DNA of 64,000 nucleotides, from positions 558,001 through 622,000 of the forward strand of contig JAFEBO010000008.1 in assembly GCA_018242625.1 (NCBI GenBank), given 5' to 3'. Every line of letters begins with the position of its first letter. The first letter of the stretch is position 1. The notes under the pieces are model-generated. The model searched no databases. It saw only the letters and a program-made list of their open reading frames with translations, and had not been told where the DNA came from. A program made the translations under genes and the position numbers. Source of the DNA: Planctomycetota bacterium. Lineage in GTDB: Bacteria; Planctomycetota; Phycisphaerae; Phycisphaerales; UBA1924. This document shows positions 17,376-26,065 of this stretch, piece by piece.

Positions 17376-18740
17376 ATGTTCGCGAACATTCTTGATGCTG
17401 TCGGAAACACACCCCTGGTGCGGCTGAACAAGGTCGTCGGCCCGGATGCCGCCACGGTGCTCGTGAAGTGCGAGTACATGAACCCGACCGGTTCGATCAA
17501 GGACCGCATGGCGGTCCACATCCTCAATCAGAGCGAGAAGCAGGGGCTGATCAGGCCGGGCGCCACCATCGTCGAAAACACCAGCGGCAATACCGGCCAG
17601 GGCGTGGCGATGTGGGCCGCGGTGCGCGGGTATCGGTGCGTGTTCACCATGCCCGACAAGATGAGCCTTGAGAAGGTGAACATGCTCAAGGCCTTTGGCG
17701 CCGAGGTGGTCATCACTCCGACGGACGTGCCCGGCGATTCCCCGCAGCACTACGTCGAGACCGCCAAGCGCATCGCGCGGGAGACGCCCGGCGCCTTCTA
17801 TGTGAACCAGTACCACAACCCGCTCAACATCGACGCGCACGAGCTTTCGACCGGCCCGGAAATCTGGAAGCAGACGGGCGGAAGAGTGGACGCTGTGGTG
17901 GCGGGCGCCGGGACCGGTGGCACGATCTCGGGCATCGGGCGATATTTCAAGAAGAATCACCCTCAGGTGCGCATCGTCGGTGTCGATCCGATCGGCAGCG
18001 TGCACTATCACTACTTCTACACCAGGACGATGCCGACTCCCCACGTGTACAAGGTCGAGGGTATCGGCGAAGACATCCTCTGCGACGCGATGGATTACTC
18101 GGTGGTGGACGAGTTCCATCAGACCAACGACAAGGAGGCCTTCACCATGGCACGCCGCCTGGTGCGCGAGGAGGGCCTGTTCTGCGGCGGTTCCTCGGGC
18201 TGCAACGTCCATATCGCGGTCAAGATCGCGAGGCAGCTTGGACCGGGCAAAACGGTCGTGACGGTGCTGCCCGACTCCGCGACGCGGTACACCACGAAGT
18301 TCCTGAATGATGCGTGGATGAAGGACTACGGCTTCCTGGGCAGCGATCGCGATCTGGGGCTGGTCGAGGACGTGCTGAAAGTCCGGCAGGGCCACATCAT
18401 TACGGCCAGGGAGACGGATTCGGTCGAGGCGGTGATCGCGCTGCTCAAAAAGCACGGCGTCTCGCAGGTGCCGATCGTGGACGAGAAGGGCCGGCCGCAT
18501 GCGATTGTGGCGGAAGTGGACATTCTCAGGGGCCTGCAGGAAGGCCACGCGCAGATGTCGTCGCCGGTCAAGTCGGTGGCGCAGCGCATCGGCGGGCTGA
18601 TCTATCCGAAGGCACGAATCGAAGAGCTCTACCGTATTTTCGAAACAAATCAGGTCGCGATCGTTGTGGATAATGAGAAAATCGTCGGCGTTGTAAGCCA
18701 GATTGACGTGATCGATTTCATGAGCAAAAAAGGTCGCTGA
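17376..18740 (+). CDS. cystathionine beta-synthase
   Basis: 454 residues. Fold-type II PLP enzyme: GNTPLVRLNKV, PLP lysine in NPTGSIKDRMA, SGNTGQG and GAGTGGTISGIGRYF. A C-terminal CBS-domain pair occupies about 330-454 (VSQVPIVDEKGRPHAIVAEVD; VAIVVDNEKIVGVVSQIDV). The CBS pair separates it from ordinary cysteine synthase and marks cystathionine beta-synthase (homocysteine + serine). A gamma-lyase/synthase gene follows, so the two form a transsulfuration module. GAGGAG Shine-Dalgarno upstream. No heme-binding N-terminal extension of the animal type. Confidence 0.88.
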   Translation: MFANILDAVGNTPLVRLNKVVGPDAATVLVKCEYMNPTGSIKDRMAVHILNQSEKQGLIRPGATIVENTSGNTGQGVAMWAAVRGYRCVFTMPDKMSLEKVNMLKAFGAEVVITPTDVPGDSPQHYVETAKRIARETPGAFYVNQYHNPLNIDAHELSTGPEIWKQTGGRVDAVVAGAGTGGTISGIGRYFKKNHPQVRIVGVDPIGSVHYHYFYTRTMPTPHVYKVEGIGEDILCDAMDYSVVDEFHQTNDKEAFTMARRLVREEGLFCGGSSGCNVHIAVKIARQLGPGKTVVTVLPDSATRYTTKFLNDAWMKDYGFLGSDRDLGLVEDVLKVRQGHIITARETDSVEAVIALLKKHGVSQVPIVDEKGRPHAIVAEVDILRGLQEGHAQMSSPVKSVAQRIGGLIYPKARIEELYRIFETNQVAIVVDNEKIVGVVSQIDVIDFMSKKGR

Positions 18741-18743
18741 GGA

Positions 18744-18853
18744 ATTTCACCGCGTAGAACACGGAGAGCACACAGAAAGACGCTGAAGAAACTGAATTCA
18801 GCGATTCGATTGCCCTCGCCCCTCCTTGTTCTCTGTGTTCTCCGTGGTGAAAT
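18744..18853. repeat. long imperfect inverted repeat between the two transsulfuration genes
   Basis: Left arm 18744-18770 and right arm 18827-18853 are 27 nt each and match as inverted copies at 23 of 27 positions, separated by 56 nt. The arms share the core CAC-GAGAACAC-GAGA-CA. RNA from either strand could fold into a long hairpin. I recall CACGGAGAACACAGAG-like intergenic sequences recurring in planctomycete and other environmental genomes, so it may be a dispersed nonautonomous element; that is recall, not a search. The right arm ends about 30 nt before the next start codon. Confidence 0.7.
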
Positions 18854-18885
18854 GTGTTTTCCGCGCTTCGTCGAGCCAAGAAACT

Positions 18886-20103
18886 ATGTCGCAAGAACTT
18901 CATCGTTTCGGAACCAACTGCATCCACGCCGGGCAGCAGCCCGACCCGACCACCGGCGCCATCATGACGCCGGTCTACATGACCAGCACGTTTGTGCAGA
19001 AGTCACCCGGCGTCTTTAAAGATGGGTACGACTACGCCCGCAGCAAGAATCCGACGCGGCAGGCGCTCGAGGACAATCTCGCGGCGCTCGAGGCGGGCAC
19101 GGTCGGATTGGCGTTTTCGAGCGGGCTTGCGGCGATGGACTGCGTGCTGCACCAGCTCCGGGCCGGTGACCACATTGTGCTCTCCGACGATGTCTACGGC
19201 GGCTCATTCCGCCAGGTGGACAAGGTCTTCCGCCACATGAACCTGTCGTACACGCGGGTCGACATGACCAGGCTGGCGGAAGTCGAGAAGGCGATGACTC
19301 CCAAAACGCGCGCCGTCTGGCTCGAAACGCCGAGCAACCCGATGCTCAAGGTCATCGATATCCCGGGCGTGCGGAAGCTCGTGGACAGCGCGAAGCCGGG
19401 CGACGTCGGCGCGGCGGACAAGACCATCGGTCCCCTCGGCATCCCGCTCGAGCGGCCGCTGCTCATCGTCGACAACACCTTCGCTTCGCCCTACCTGCAG
19501 AATCCGCTTTCGCACGGCGCGGACGTCGTGCTGCACTCCTGCACCAAGTACATCGGCGGCCACAGCGACATGGTCGCGGGCGCGATCGTGACCAGGGACC
19601 CGGCGCTGGGCGAACGACTGAAATACGTCCAGAACGCGGTGGGGGCGGTCCCGGGCGCGATGGACTGCTTCCTGATGCTCCGGAGCACCAAAACACTCCA
19701 TCTCCGCATGCAGCGGCACTGCGACAACGCGATGAGGATCGCGCAGTGGCTCGAGCAGCACGTCAAGATCGAAAAGGTGATTTATCCTGGGCTTGCGAGC
19801 CATCCGCAGCACGGGCTCGCGAAGAAGCAGATGCGGAACGGGTTCGGCGGCATGATTTCCTGCGTCGTGAAGGGAGGCTTGGAACCCTCGCGCAAGGTGC
19901 TGGAGAAGACCCGGCTCTTCTCGCTTGCCGAATCGCTCGGGGGCGTGGAAAGCCTGATCGAACATCCGGCGATCATGACCCACGCGAGCGTGCCCGCACC
20001 GGCGCGGGCCCTTCTGGGCATCGCCGACGGTCTGATCCGCCTGAGCGTGGGCTGCGAAGACGTCGAAGACCTCATCTCCGATCTCGACGCAGCGCTGCGC
20101 TAG
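18886..20103 (+). CDS. cystathionine gamma-lyase / gamma-synthase family PLP enzyme
   Basis: 405 residues from ATG 18886 (MSQELHRFGTN). Cys/Met-metabolism PLP family: TNCIHAGQQPDPTTGAIMTP, YDYARSKNPTRQALE, SSGLAAMD, PLLIVDNTFASPYLQNPL, and the PLP lysine in HSCTKYIGGHSD. Both lyase and synthase share these motifs. Pairing with a cystathionine beta-synthase favours the lyase role, releasing cysteine from cystathionine in reverse transsulfuration. The long inverted repeat lies immediately upstream. Confidence 0.88.
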   Translation: MSQELHRFGTNCIHAGQQPDPTTGAIMTPVYMTSTFVQKSPGVFKDGYDYARSKNPTRQALEDNLAALEAGTVGLAFSSGLAAMDCVLHQLRAGDHIVLSDDVYGGSFRQVDKVFRHMNLSYTRVDMTRLAEVEKAMTPKTRAVWLETPSNPMLKVIDIPGVRKLVDSAKPGDVGAADKTIGPLGIPLERPLLIVDNTFASPYLQNPLSHGADVVLHSCTKYIGGHSDMVAGAIVTRDPALGERLKYVQNAVGAVPGAMDCFLMLRSTKTLHLRMQRHCDNAMRIAQWLEQHVKIEKVIYPGLASHPQHGLAKKQMRNGFGGMISCVVKGGLEPSRKVLEKTRLFSLAESLGGVESLIEHPAIMTHASVPAPARALLGIADGLIRLSVGCEDVEDLISDLDAALR

Positions 20104-20124
20104 GAGAGCCCGGAGTCCGGCTCA

Positions 20125-21834
20125 TTAGCCGATGATCGAGCGGCGCTGCTTCACGTAGTCCCAGAGCACGAAGCGATCGAGGTCGTTTCCTCCGGTGAAG
20201 AAGACGCGGCCGCCCGTGGTTTCGGCCATTTTCTGGGCGAAGCGGATGTCCTCGCTGGTCTGGGACCAGCTCGGGAGCAGGAAGATGTTGATCGTGATGC
20301 CGTCGCGGGCGCAGAGGTTGGCCTCGCGCATGGTGGCTTCCTCGGTGCGGGGATCGGGCGGGTAGAGCATGTAGAGTTCGCTGCCCTCGAAATGCGCGGT
20401 GGGAAGGCCGTCGGTAATGAGCATCACCTGGCGGTTGGGCGTGTCCTGCACAGAGAGCATCTGTCGCGCCAGCTGGAGCGAGCGCTGGATGTTGGTGAAG
20501 TGCTGAGGGATGCGAGACTCCACGACCTTGGGGTCGCTCATGTCCGCCTTGAGGCGGACGACCGGGTTGTGGATGGACACCATCTTGGGCATGAGCGAGG
20601 CGAGTTCGCTTGTGCTGCGCACCCGGGCGAACGTGTACATCTCGACGATGCTGAGGAAGTCGCCGGGGTACTCGGAACGGATGAGGCCGTCGAGCGCGAG
20701 GCCCATGCGCTTCACATGGATGTACTGGCCCCCATAGCGCATCGAGCCCGACATGTCGAGCAGCACGCACGAGGCGCAGCGCGGTGAGTTGCGGGTGCGG
20801 TGGATCTCGATATCGCCGGGTTCGAGTTTGAGCTTCGCGCCGGGCGTGCGTCCGGTGCGGATCGCGGCGTTGATGAAACTGCTCGGCGCATCCATGTTGG
20901 CGATCGAGTCGCCGAATTCGTAGGGCTTGGTGCGGGGGAGCTCGACAGCGCCCTCGCCGGTGATCGGACCGGTGTGGCGACCCGAGCGTGCGGCCTGCAG
21001 CTCGCTGAAGATTTCGGTGAGGACGCGATTCTGGAAGAGGCGGGTCGCCCGGGGCGAGAGTTTGAGCCCGCGCGAGGCCTGCTCGATCCCCTGACGCTCC
21101 ATCTCCTGGCGCAGATAGTCCTCGATCTGGCGCTGCAGCGTGTTGATGTTCTCGATGTCCTCGGACTGGGCGAACTCGGCGAGTTCGTCGAGGTCGATGA
21201 TGGCAAGCTGCGCGTTCTGTTTGGCCTGGCGCAGCTGCTCCAGCAGGCGGTCGATGGTCTCGAGTTCTTCCTTGAGCTCGATCGCGTGCTCGACATCGGT
21301 CGATTCACGCCCGGTGAAGTTGTACTTGCCCGAGGCCTGATCGAGCTGGTAGCGATCTCCCAGCGCGGTGAGGATGCGCATCAGGTCCTGCGCGAAAGGC
21401 GAGTTGTCGTCGCCCTGCGCTTCCCAGAGTTTTTCGAGGTCGCGGATCTGTTCCGACCGGGCGAATTTGTGGAACGCATCGCGGAATTTGCCCGGGGGCC
21501 GCGCCGCGGCAAGGGCGTCGCGGAAGTCGGCGGCGGCCGCTTTCCGTGCCGACTCGATCTCGTAGGTTTCGAGAATCCGCTTCTTACGCTCTTCGAGCAT
21601 CGCGATCAGCGAATCCAGACTCGGGCCGAGCTTGGGGAAGAGCCGCGGATCGAGCTTGATGGCGTTCGCAAGCTCTTCCGGTGTGAGGTCGCGCGTCGAG
21701 CCGTAGGCCAGCATGTGCTCCATGGCGGCCGAGGCGAGATCGGGCGGTGGCGCGGTCGGAGAAGGAAAATTCCTCGGGTCGTAACCCAGGTAGGTATGGA
21801 TTAGCCCGCCGAGATTGCCTGGAGGAGTGGTCAC
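20125..21834 (-). CDS. VWA domain protein, partner of chelatase-like ATPase
   Basis: 569 residues from GTG at 21832-21834, with GGGAGG 8 nt upstream. The N-terminal ~330 residues are helical and charged (coiled-coil rich, EELETIDRLLEQLRQAKQ). The C-terminal VWA domain has an intact MIDAS (LLDMSGSMRYGG; LITDGLPTAHFEG) and ends with WDYVKQRRSIIG. Cytoplasmic, with no membrane helix. The architecture resembles ChlD/CoxE-like VWA proteins that work with a MoxR/ChlI-type AAA+ ATPase, and such an ATPase is encoded two genes upstream on the same strand. The target complex is unknown. Confidence 0.8.
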   Translation of the reverse strand: MTTPPGNLGGLIHTYLGYDPRNFPSPTAPPPDLASAAMEHMLAYGSTRDLTPEELANAIKLDPRLFPKLGPSLDSLIAMLEERKKRILETYEIESARKAAAADFRDALAAARPPGKFRDAFHKFARSEQIRDLEKLWEAQGDDNSPFAQDLMRILTALGDRYQLDQASGKYNFTGRESTDVEHAIELKEELETIDRLLEQLRQAKQNAQLAIIDLDELAEFAQSEDIENINTLQRQIEDYLRQEMERQGIEQASRGLKLSPRATRLFQNRVLTEIFSELQAARSGRHTGPITGEGAVELPRTKPYEFGDSIANMDAPSSFINAAIRTGRTPGAKLKLEPGDIEIHRTRNSPRCASCVLLDMSGSMRYGGQYIHVKRMGLALDGLIRSEYPGDFLSIVEMYTFARVRSTSELASLMPKMVSIHNPVVRLKADMSDPKVVESRIPQHFTNIQRSLQLARQMLSVQDTPNRQVMLITDGLPTAHFEGSELYMLYPPDPRTEEATMREANLCARDGITINIFLLPSWSQTSEDIRFAQKMAETTGGRVFFTGGNDLDRFVLWDYVKQRRSIIG

Positions 21835-21874
21835 GCTGGTGCCCTCCCGCTGGCTGTCTGAAGTAAGCCAAGGC

Positions 21875-22084
21875 TCAGGCCTGCGATCGGAATTTGCCGG
21901 CCTGCATGGAGCAAGCGCGGCCCGGGTGCCGCTTGGATTCTGTGAGCAGGAGCATGACGGATGCTCCGATCGCAACCGCGCATGCGATCAGGCCAGCATC
22001 GAACTGGATGATGCCAATTGCCAGCAGAAAAAGCATTCCCCCGGCTAAGCCAATCGCCAGCGCGCCTTCCCGGTTGAGTCGCAT
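21875..22084 (-). CDS. small two-helix membrane protein, unknown
   Basis: 69 residues from ATG at 22082-22084 with AGGGAG 6 nt upstream. Two hydrophobic helices (ALAIGLAGGMLFLLAIGII, about 8-27, and GLIACAVAIGASVMLLL, about 31-47) and a short basic tail. It sits between the AAA+ ATPase gene (96 nt upstream) and the VWA gene (40 nt downstream), all on the minus strand, so it is probably expressed with them. It could anchor the ATPase/VWA pair to the membrane, but this is inference only. Confidence 0.55.
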   Translation of the reverse strand: MRLNREGALAIGLAGGMLFLLAIGIIQFDAGLIACAVAIGASVMLLLTESKRHPGRACSMQAGKFRSQA

Positions 22085-22180
22085 GGAAATCTCCCTGCGA
22101 CGAATACCCCCGGCGGTGGACTGGAGTTGCGAGTTCATGCACGAGTTTGGCCTCTTTACTCGATCTTCACATTCGCCGTT

Positions 22181-23662
22181 TCACGTCTCATAAGAGATCG
22201 TGCCGTGGCGCTGCGAGCGGCTGATGCGGTCGGCGGCGTAGAGGCCGCTGAGAACAAACTCGACGCAGCTTGCACGCACGGCGGCGTCGGTCGATGCGTT
22301 GACCTCGAAGGCCTTGTCCCACACCGGCGGCACGCGTTTGAGCAGCTTCTCGTAGTGCGAACTGGGAAGCATGTCGCCGACTTCGATCTTGACGCCTTTG
22401 GCGAAGATCTCGCCGATCTCTGCCAGGCCGTGTTCGCTCACGTATTCGCTGAAGACCGTCTTGATCGCTTCCGCGGCGATCGCGTCGAGCACCTGCTTTT
22501 CGGAGAGCTGATGGCTGCCCATCATGTCGAGTTCGAGCTTGCCCGCCGCGGCGGTGTGGAAGTGCGCCAGGTCGCTGATGCGGGGGACCGCGGGCTTCTC
22601 GTTCAGGCGGATCGCGCGCTGGCGGGCCGACGCGATCATGGTGCGGTACATCGCGATGCTGAGGCGGGCGGAGACTCCCGAAGCGTGATCGACGTACTTG
22701 CTTTTCCGCGCCGTCATCGCGAACTGCTCGACGATCTCTTTCATGAAGCGGGGGATGACGACGGGGTATTCGCCGCCGAGGAAATCGCCTCCCTGTTCGC
22801 GGGCGGCTTCCTGTTCCATGATGTCGATGCCCAGATCGCGCTCGAAGGGGTAGTGTGTCTGGATCGTGCTGCCGATGCGGTCCTTGAGCTGAGGGATCAC
22901 TTTGCCCGAGCGGTTGTAGGTGCTGGGGTTGGCGGAGAAGAGGATGACGATGTCGAGATCGAAGCGGACTGGGTAGCCACGGATCTGGACGTCGCGCTCT
23001 TCGAGGATGTTGAAGAGGCCGACCTGAACGAGATCGTCGAGGTCCGGCAGCTCGTTCATCGCGAAGATGCCGCGGTGCATGCGGGGGATGAGGCCGAAGT
23101 GGAGGGACTCTTCGACGGACATGCTGGTGCCGCCCGCGAGTTTGCCCGGGTCGATCTCGCCGACCACGTCGGCGAACTTGGTTCCGGGCGCGAGTCTTTC
23201 GGCGTAACGGTCTTCGCGCTTCCACCAGGCGATCGGGGCGCGGTCGCCGTGATGGGCGAGGAAGGCGCGGCCGACGGCGGTGATGGGGTGGGTCGGGTCT
23301 TCGCGGACCGGGCAACCTCCCCGGAAATCGGCGGGGATGTCGAGATAAGGGACGACCGGATCGAGGAAGCGCACGAGCTGGCGCATGAGACGGCTCTTGG
23401 CCTGGCCCTTCTCTCCCAGGAAGAGCATGTCGTGGCCGGCAAGGACGGCGTTGACAACTTCCGGAATGACCGTGCTTTCGAAGCCGATGATGCCGGGAAA
23501 CAGGGTGTCGCCCGATCGCAAGGCGCGGGTGAGGTTCTCCCTGAGCTCCTGCTTGACCGTGCGGCTTCGCCAGCCCGAGGCCAGCAGATCACGGACGGTG
23601 CGCAGCCCGGAGGGAGCTTCGGACGGGGGGGCGGAAGTTGTCGTTGGCTGGGTGGGGGTCAT
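22181..23662 (-). CDS. Mg-chelatase ChlI-like AAA+ ATPase
   Basis: 493 residues from ATG at 23660-23662 (MTPTQPT). AAA+ core: [20 protein letters not shown] with Walker A GEKGQAKS, Walker B region [20 protein letters not shown] (N-E in place of D-E), sensor [20 protein letters not shown], and [18 protein letters not shown]. Long family-specific inserts include [20 protein letters not shown]. Such ATPases pair with VWA proteins. The VWA gene lies in the same direction 346 nt further on, with a small membrane protein between. Not a photosynthetic chelatase, because nothing else of that pathway is present. Confidence 0.8.
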   Translation of the reverse strand: MTPTQPTTTSAPPSEAPSGLRTVRDLLASGWRSRTVKQELRENLTRALRSGDTLFPGIIGFESTVIPEVVNAVLAGHDMLFLGEKGQAKSRLMRQLVRFLDPVVPYLDIPADFRGGCPVREDPTHPITAVGRAFLAHHGDRAPIAWWKREDRYAERLAPGTKFADVVGEIDPGKLAGGTSMSVEESLHFGLIPRMHRGIFAMNELPDLDDLVQVGLFNILEERDVQIRGYPVRFDLDIVILFSANPSTYNRSGKVIPQLKDRIGSTIQTHYPFERDLGIDIMEQEAAREQGGDFLGGEYPVVIPRFMKEIVEQFAMTARKSKYVDHASGVSARLSIAMYRTMIASARQRAIRLNEKPAVPRISDLAHFHTAAAGKLELDMMGSHQLSEKQVLDAIAAEAIKTVFSEYVSEHGLAEIGEIFAKGVKIEVGDMLPSSHYEKLLKRVPPVWDKAFEVNASTDAAVRASCVEFVLSGLYAADRISRSQRHGTISYET

Positions 23663-23752
23663 GGTAAGAACACATCGCTCCGGCACGATCGTTGGATGCG
23701 ATCATTGCCGGAGCGATGCGGGATCGGAAGCACGATTTAGGTGAAAACGCGG

Positions 23753-25924
23753 CTATTCGACGTTCAGTTCGGAGAGGTATTTGTTCAGATCCTCCTGCGA
23801 CTTGCGGAGTTTGTCGGTCAGGTCAATATTCTCAGCCCCGATCTTTTCGCCCTGAGTTTCCTGTTCGCCGAGCTTTTTCATGTACCGGGCGTAGAGATCG
23901 GTGTTGCGGTCGATGGCGCTCATGTTCTTGCGAGTGCGGTCCTGATCTTCGCTGATGCGCTTCCATTCGGCGTCCAGATCGGCCTTGCGGCGTTCGAGCG
24001 TCCGGATGTCCGACTGCTTTTTGGCGATTTCCTTGAAGGAAGCCAGCACCGCCGGGGAGGCTTTGCCCGCCTGCTGCCATGACAGAATCGTGCGGTCGTC
24101 GAGGCTGTCCAGGCCAATTGTGGACGTGCCCTCAGACTCAAGCGTAACGATGAAAGTAGCGCGCTCGCCGGGCGAGAGCTCCTTTTCGAACCGGTAGAGG
24201 TCCCCAGTCTCGCTGGCCGGCTTCAGTGCGTCGGCAAGCCTGTAGCCGGCCTGCTTGGGGTGCTCGATGATGAGCGTCCGCGGGTTCTTGTCGTTCTTGT
24301 TCCGCAGTTTGTACTCGGTACGCGAGACCGACGTCGTTCTCTGTTCAAAAACTCCCTGGACGATTCGCAGTCGGGTTATTTCCGTGCTCGCGGTTGAACT
24401 CGGAACGGCAAGAACGTCGAGATCCGTGGCATAACTGAGGAGCCGGGTATCGCCCGGTCCTATCTGCTCGATCATCGAATCGCCGGCATACACGCCATCG
24501 TCGTATACGGCGATCGGGCCCGGAAGCAGCTGCAGGTCTGTGGAGTTGGTCAACTCCAGTCCGCGCATCGGATAGCGGTTCTGGCCAGAGGCCCATCCGG
24601 GGGAGAGAATGCTGACGCGACGGGCTTTGATATCCGCTCCGATGATCGGAATCATCGCCGAACTCTGCCGCGCGACCGTGACCGGCTCTGCAACATCGTA
24701 GTGGAACACCTCGCCGGAGAGGCCTGCAGAGGCAGAGGTAATGGCCGCCGTTGCGAGATCGGGCTTGAATGCGAGAGCCGCCGATGCCGCGGGCTCATCA
24801 TTGCGTTCCTGCCGGAATGAATAAGAGCGATCCCCTGCTGCAAGAGGACTTGCAGGGGCGGCCATGTTTCGCCCATCCAGACTCTGCTGGTTATTGGCGC
24901 TGCTGAGCTTGCGCGCGAGCTGGCCGATGGCGTTTTTGTCCGTGTATCCGTCCGACTGAACCGCATCCGCGTACAGACGAGGTGCCAGACCACCCACGGA
25001 TGGGACTCCTACAACCGGCCGGCTGGCGAAAAGGGGTTCCTGCAGGTTCATGGTGAAACTCACGGGACGCCCTGAAACCAGCGAGAGTCGCACATCGGTC
25101 CAGTCTTCGTCCGTTGTGTTTTCGACAATGGCCCAGCCGCTCAGTCGCGACGGCTTCTCCGGCCCCATGAGCACGCGATAGGACGCTTTCCAGACCGGCG
25201 ACTCGTGCGTGTAGATCACAGCCACCTCCCGTTCGCCCGTTCCGTTGAACGAGACGTCCAGAGTGCGGCTCTGTTCCTGACGCTGCTGAGCGATCGCTTC
25301 GAGCGCTTTGTTAAGTTCACCCTGAAGTTCGGCGTCGGTCAGTTCGATGCTGCGTGCCTCAAAGAGGCTGACGGAGCGAATGCCCTTGGAGGTGACCACA
25401 ATCAGATAGGGTACCTGCAGTGCTTTTTGAGCGCTCCCCGCGGCCTCTTCCCGGATTTCCGTGCCGAGAATGGTTCCCACCACAGAACCCCCCGAGCCGG
25501 TCACGGTCACCGAGGCACCCCGAAGGCGGCCGAGCAGCTGACTCAGAGAAGGTTGATCGCCCAGGTTAATGCCGAACGCGGCAAGCCTTCTCGCGAGGGG
25601 CGCGTTGCTGGCATAGGAAACGCCGCGCACGCTTCCCTTGCCTGAAAGGTCGACCGCGACGAGTGACTTCAGAACGTCGTTCACCAGATCGTTGTCAAAG
25701 CGGAGCTTGAGCGCCGTATTTCCCGCCACGGTGCCGGTCCGCTCAAACGAAGCCACCCCCGAGCGGTACAGCGTAATCCGCCGCACCGGCAGCGTCGAAG
25801 CCGGGGTAGCGCCTGCGGCCTGCACCGCACGTTCGGGCATTTCCGAGGCTGTGGCAAGCGGGACAATCGAGACGCATAGACCGGCGGCGAATGAAAGTGC
25901 AAGTGCGAATCGGCGGTGGATCAT
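23753..25924 (-). CDS. DUF4139-type exported protein
   Basis: 723 residues. Signal peptide (FALALSFAAGLCVSIVPLATA), then VRRITLYRSGVASFERTGTV, typical of the N-terminus of DUF4139/mucoidy-inhibitor-like proteins. The middle carries the DUF4139 beta-sandwich landmarks (HESPVWKASYRVLM, GWAIVENTTDEDWTDVRLSLVSGRP, SMIEQIGPGDTRLLSYATDL). The C-terminal ~100 residues are a charged coiled coil (RTLERRKADLDAEWKRISED). Probably periplasmic or cell-surface, function unknown. Divergent from the FAD/Fe-S gene at 26066 with a 141-nt shared promoter region. Confidence 0.75.
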   Translation of the reverse strand: MIHRRFALALSFAAGLCVSIVPLATASEMPERAVQAAGATPASTLPVRRITLYRSGVASFERTGTVAGNTALKLRFDNDLVNDVLKSLVAVDLSGKGSVRGVSYASNAPLARRLAAFGINLGDQPSLSQLLGRLRGASVTVTGSGGSVVGTILGTEIREEAAGSAQKALQVPYLIVVTSKGIRSVSLFEARSIELTDAELQGELNKALEAIAQQRQEQSRTLDVSFNGTGEREVAVIYTHESPVWKASYRVLMGPEKPSRLSGWAIVENTTDEDWTDVRLSLVSGRPVSFTMNLQEPLFASRPVVGVPSVGGLAPRLYADAVQSDGYTDKNAIGQLARKLSSANNQQSLDGRNMAAPASPLAAGDRSYSFRQERNDEPAASAALAFKPDLATAAITSASAGLSGEVFHYDVAEPVTVARQSSAMIPIIGADIKARRVSILSPGWASGQNRYPMRGLELTNSTDLQLLPGPIAVYDDGVYAGDSMIEQIGPGDTRLLSYATDLDVLAVPSSTASTEITRLRIVQGVFEQRTTSVSRTEYKLRNKNDKNPRTLIIEHPKQAGYRLADALKPASETGDLYRFEKELSPGERATFIVTLESEGTSTIGLDSLDDRTILSWQQAGKASPAVLASFKEIAKKQSDIRTLERRKADLDAEWKRISEDQDRTRKNMSAIDRNTDLYARYMKKLGEQETQGEKIGAENIDLTDKLRKSQEDLNKYLSELNVE

Positions 25925-26065
25925 CTGATATCTCCGGGGGGCTCACGCCCGCATGAAGCGCGCCGGCGCTCGCAGGGGTTCGCGGATTTCAGCCCCGCCA
26001 GGTCCGTAAACCGATCCGTATAGTCGGATCGGACCGACCACGAAGAGATCCGGACCAAGCGCACC

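Noticed and set aside
20104-20124. Hairpin GAGCC...GGCTC between convergent genes as a bidirectional terminator
   Set aside because: Only about 5 bp of stem and no U tract on either strand.
22181-23662. True magnesium chelatase subunit ChlI/BchI
   Set aside because: No other chlorophyll gene in the window, unusual inserts, and a VWA partner of non-ChlD architecture.
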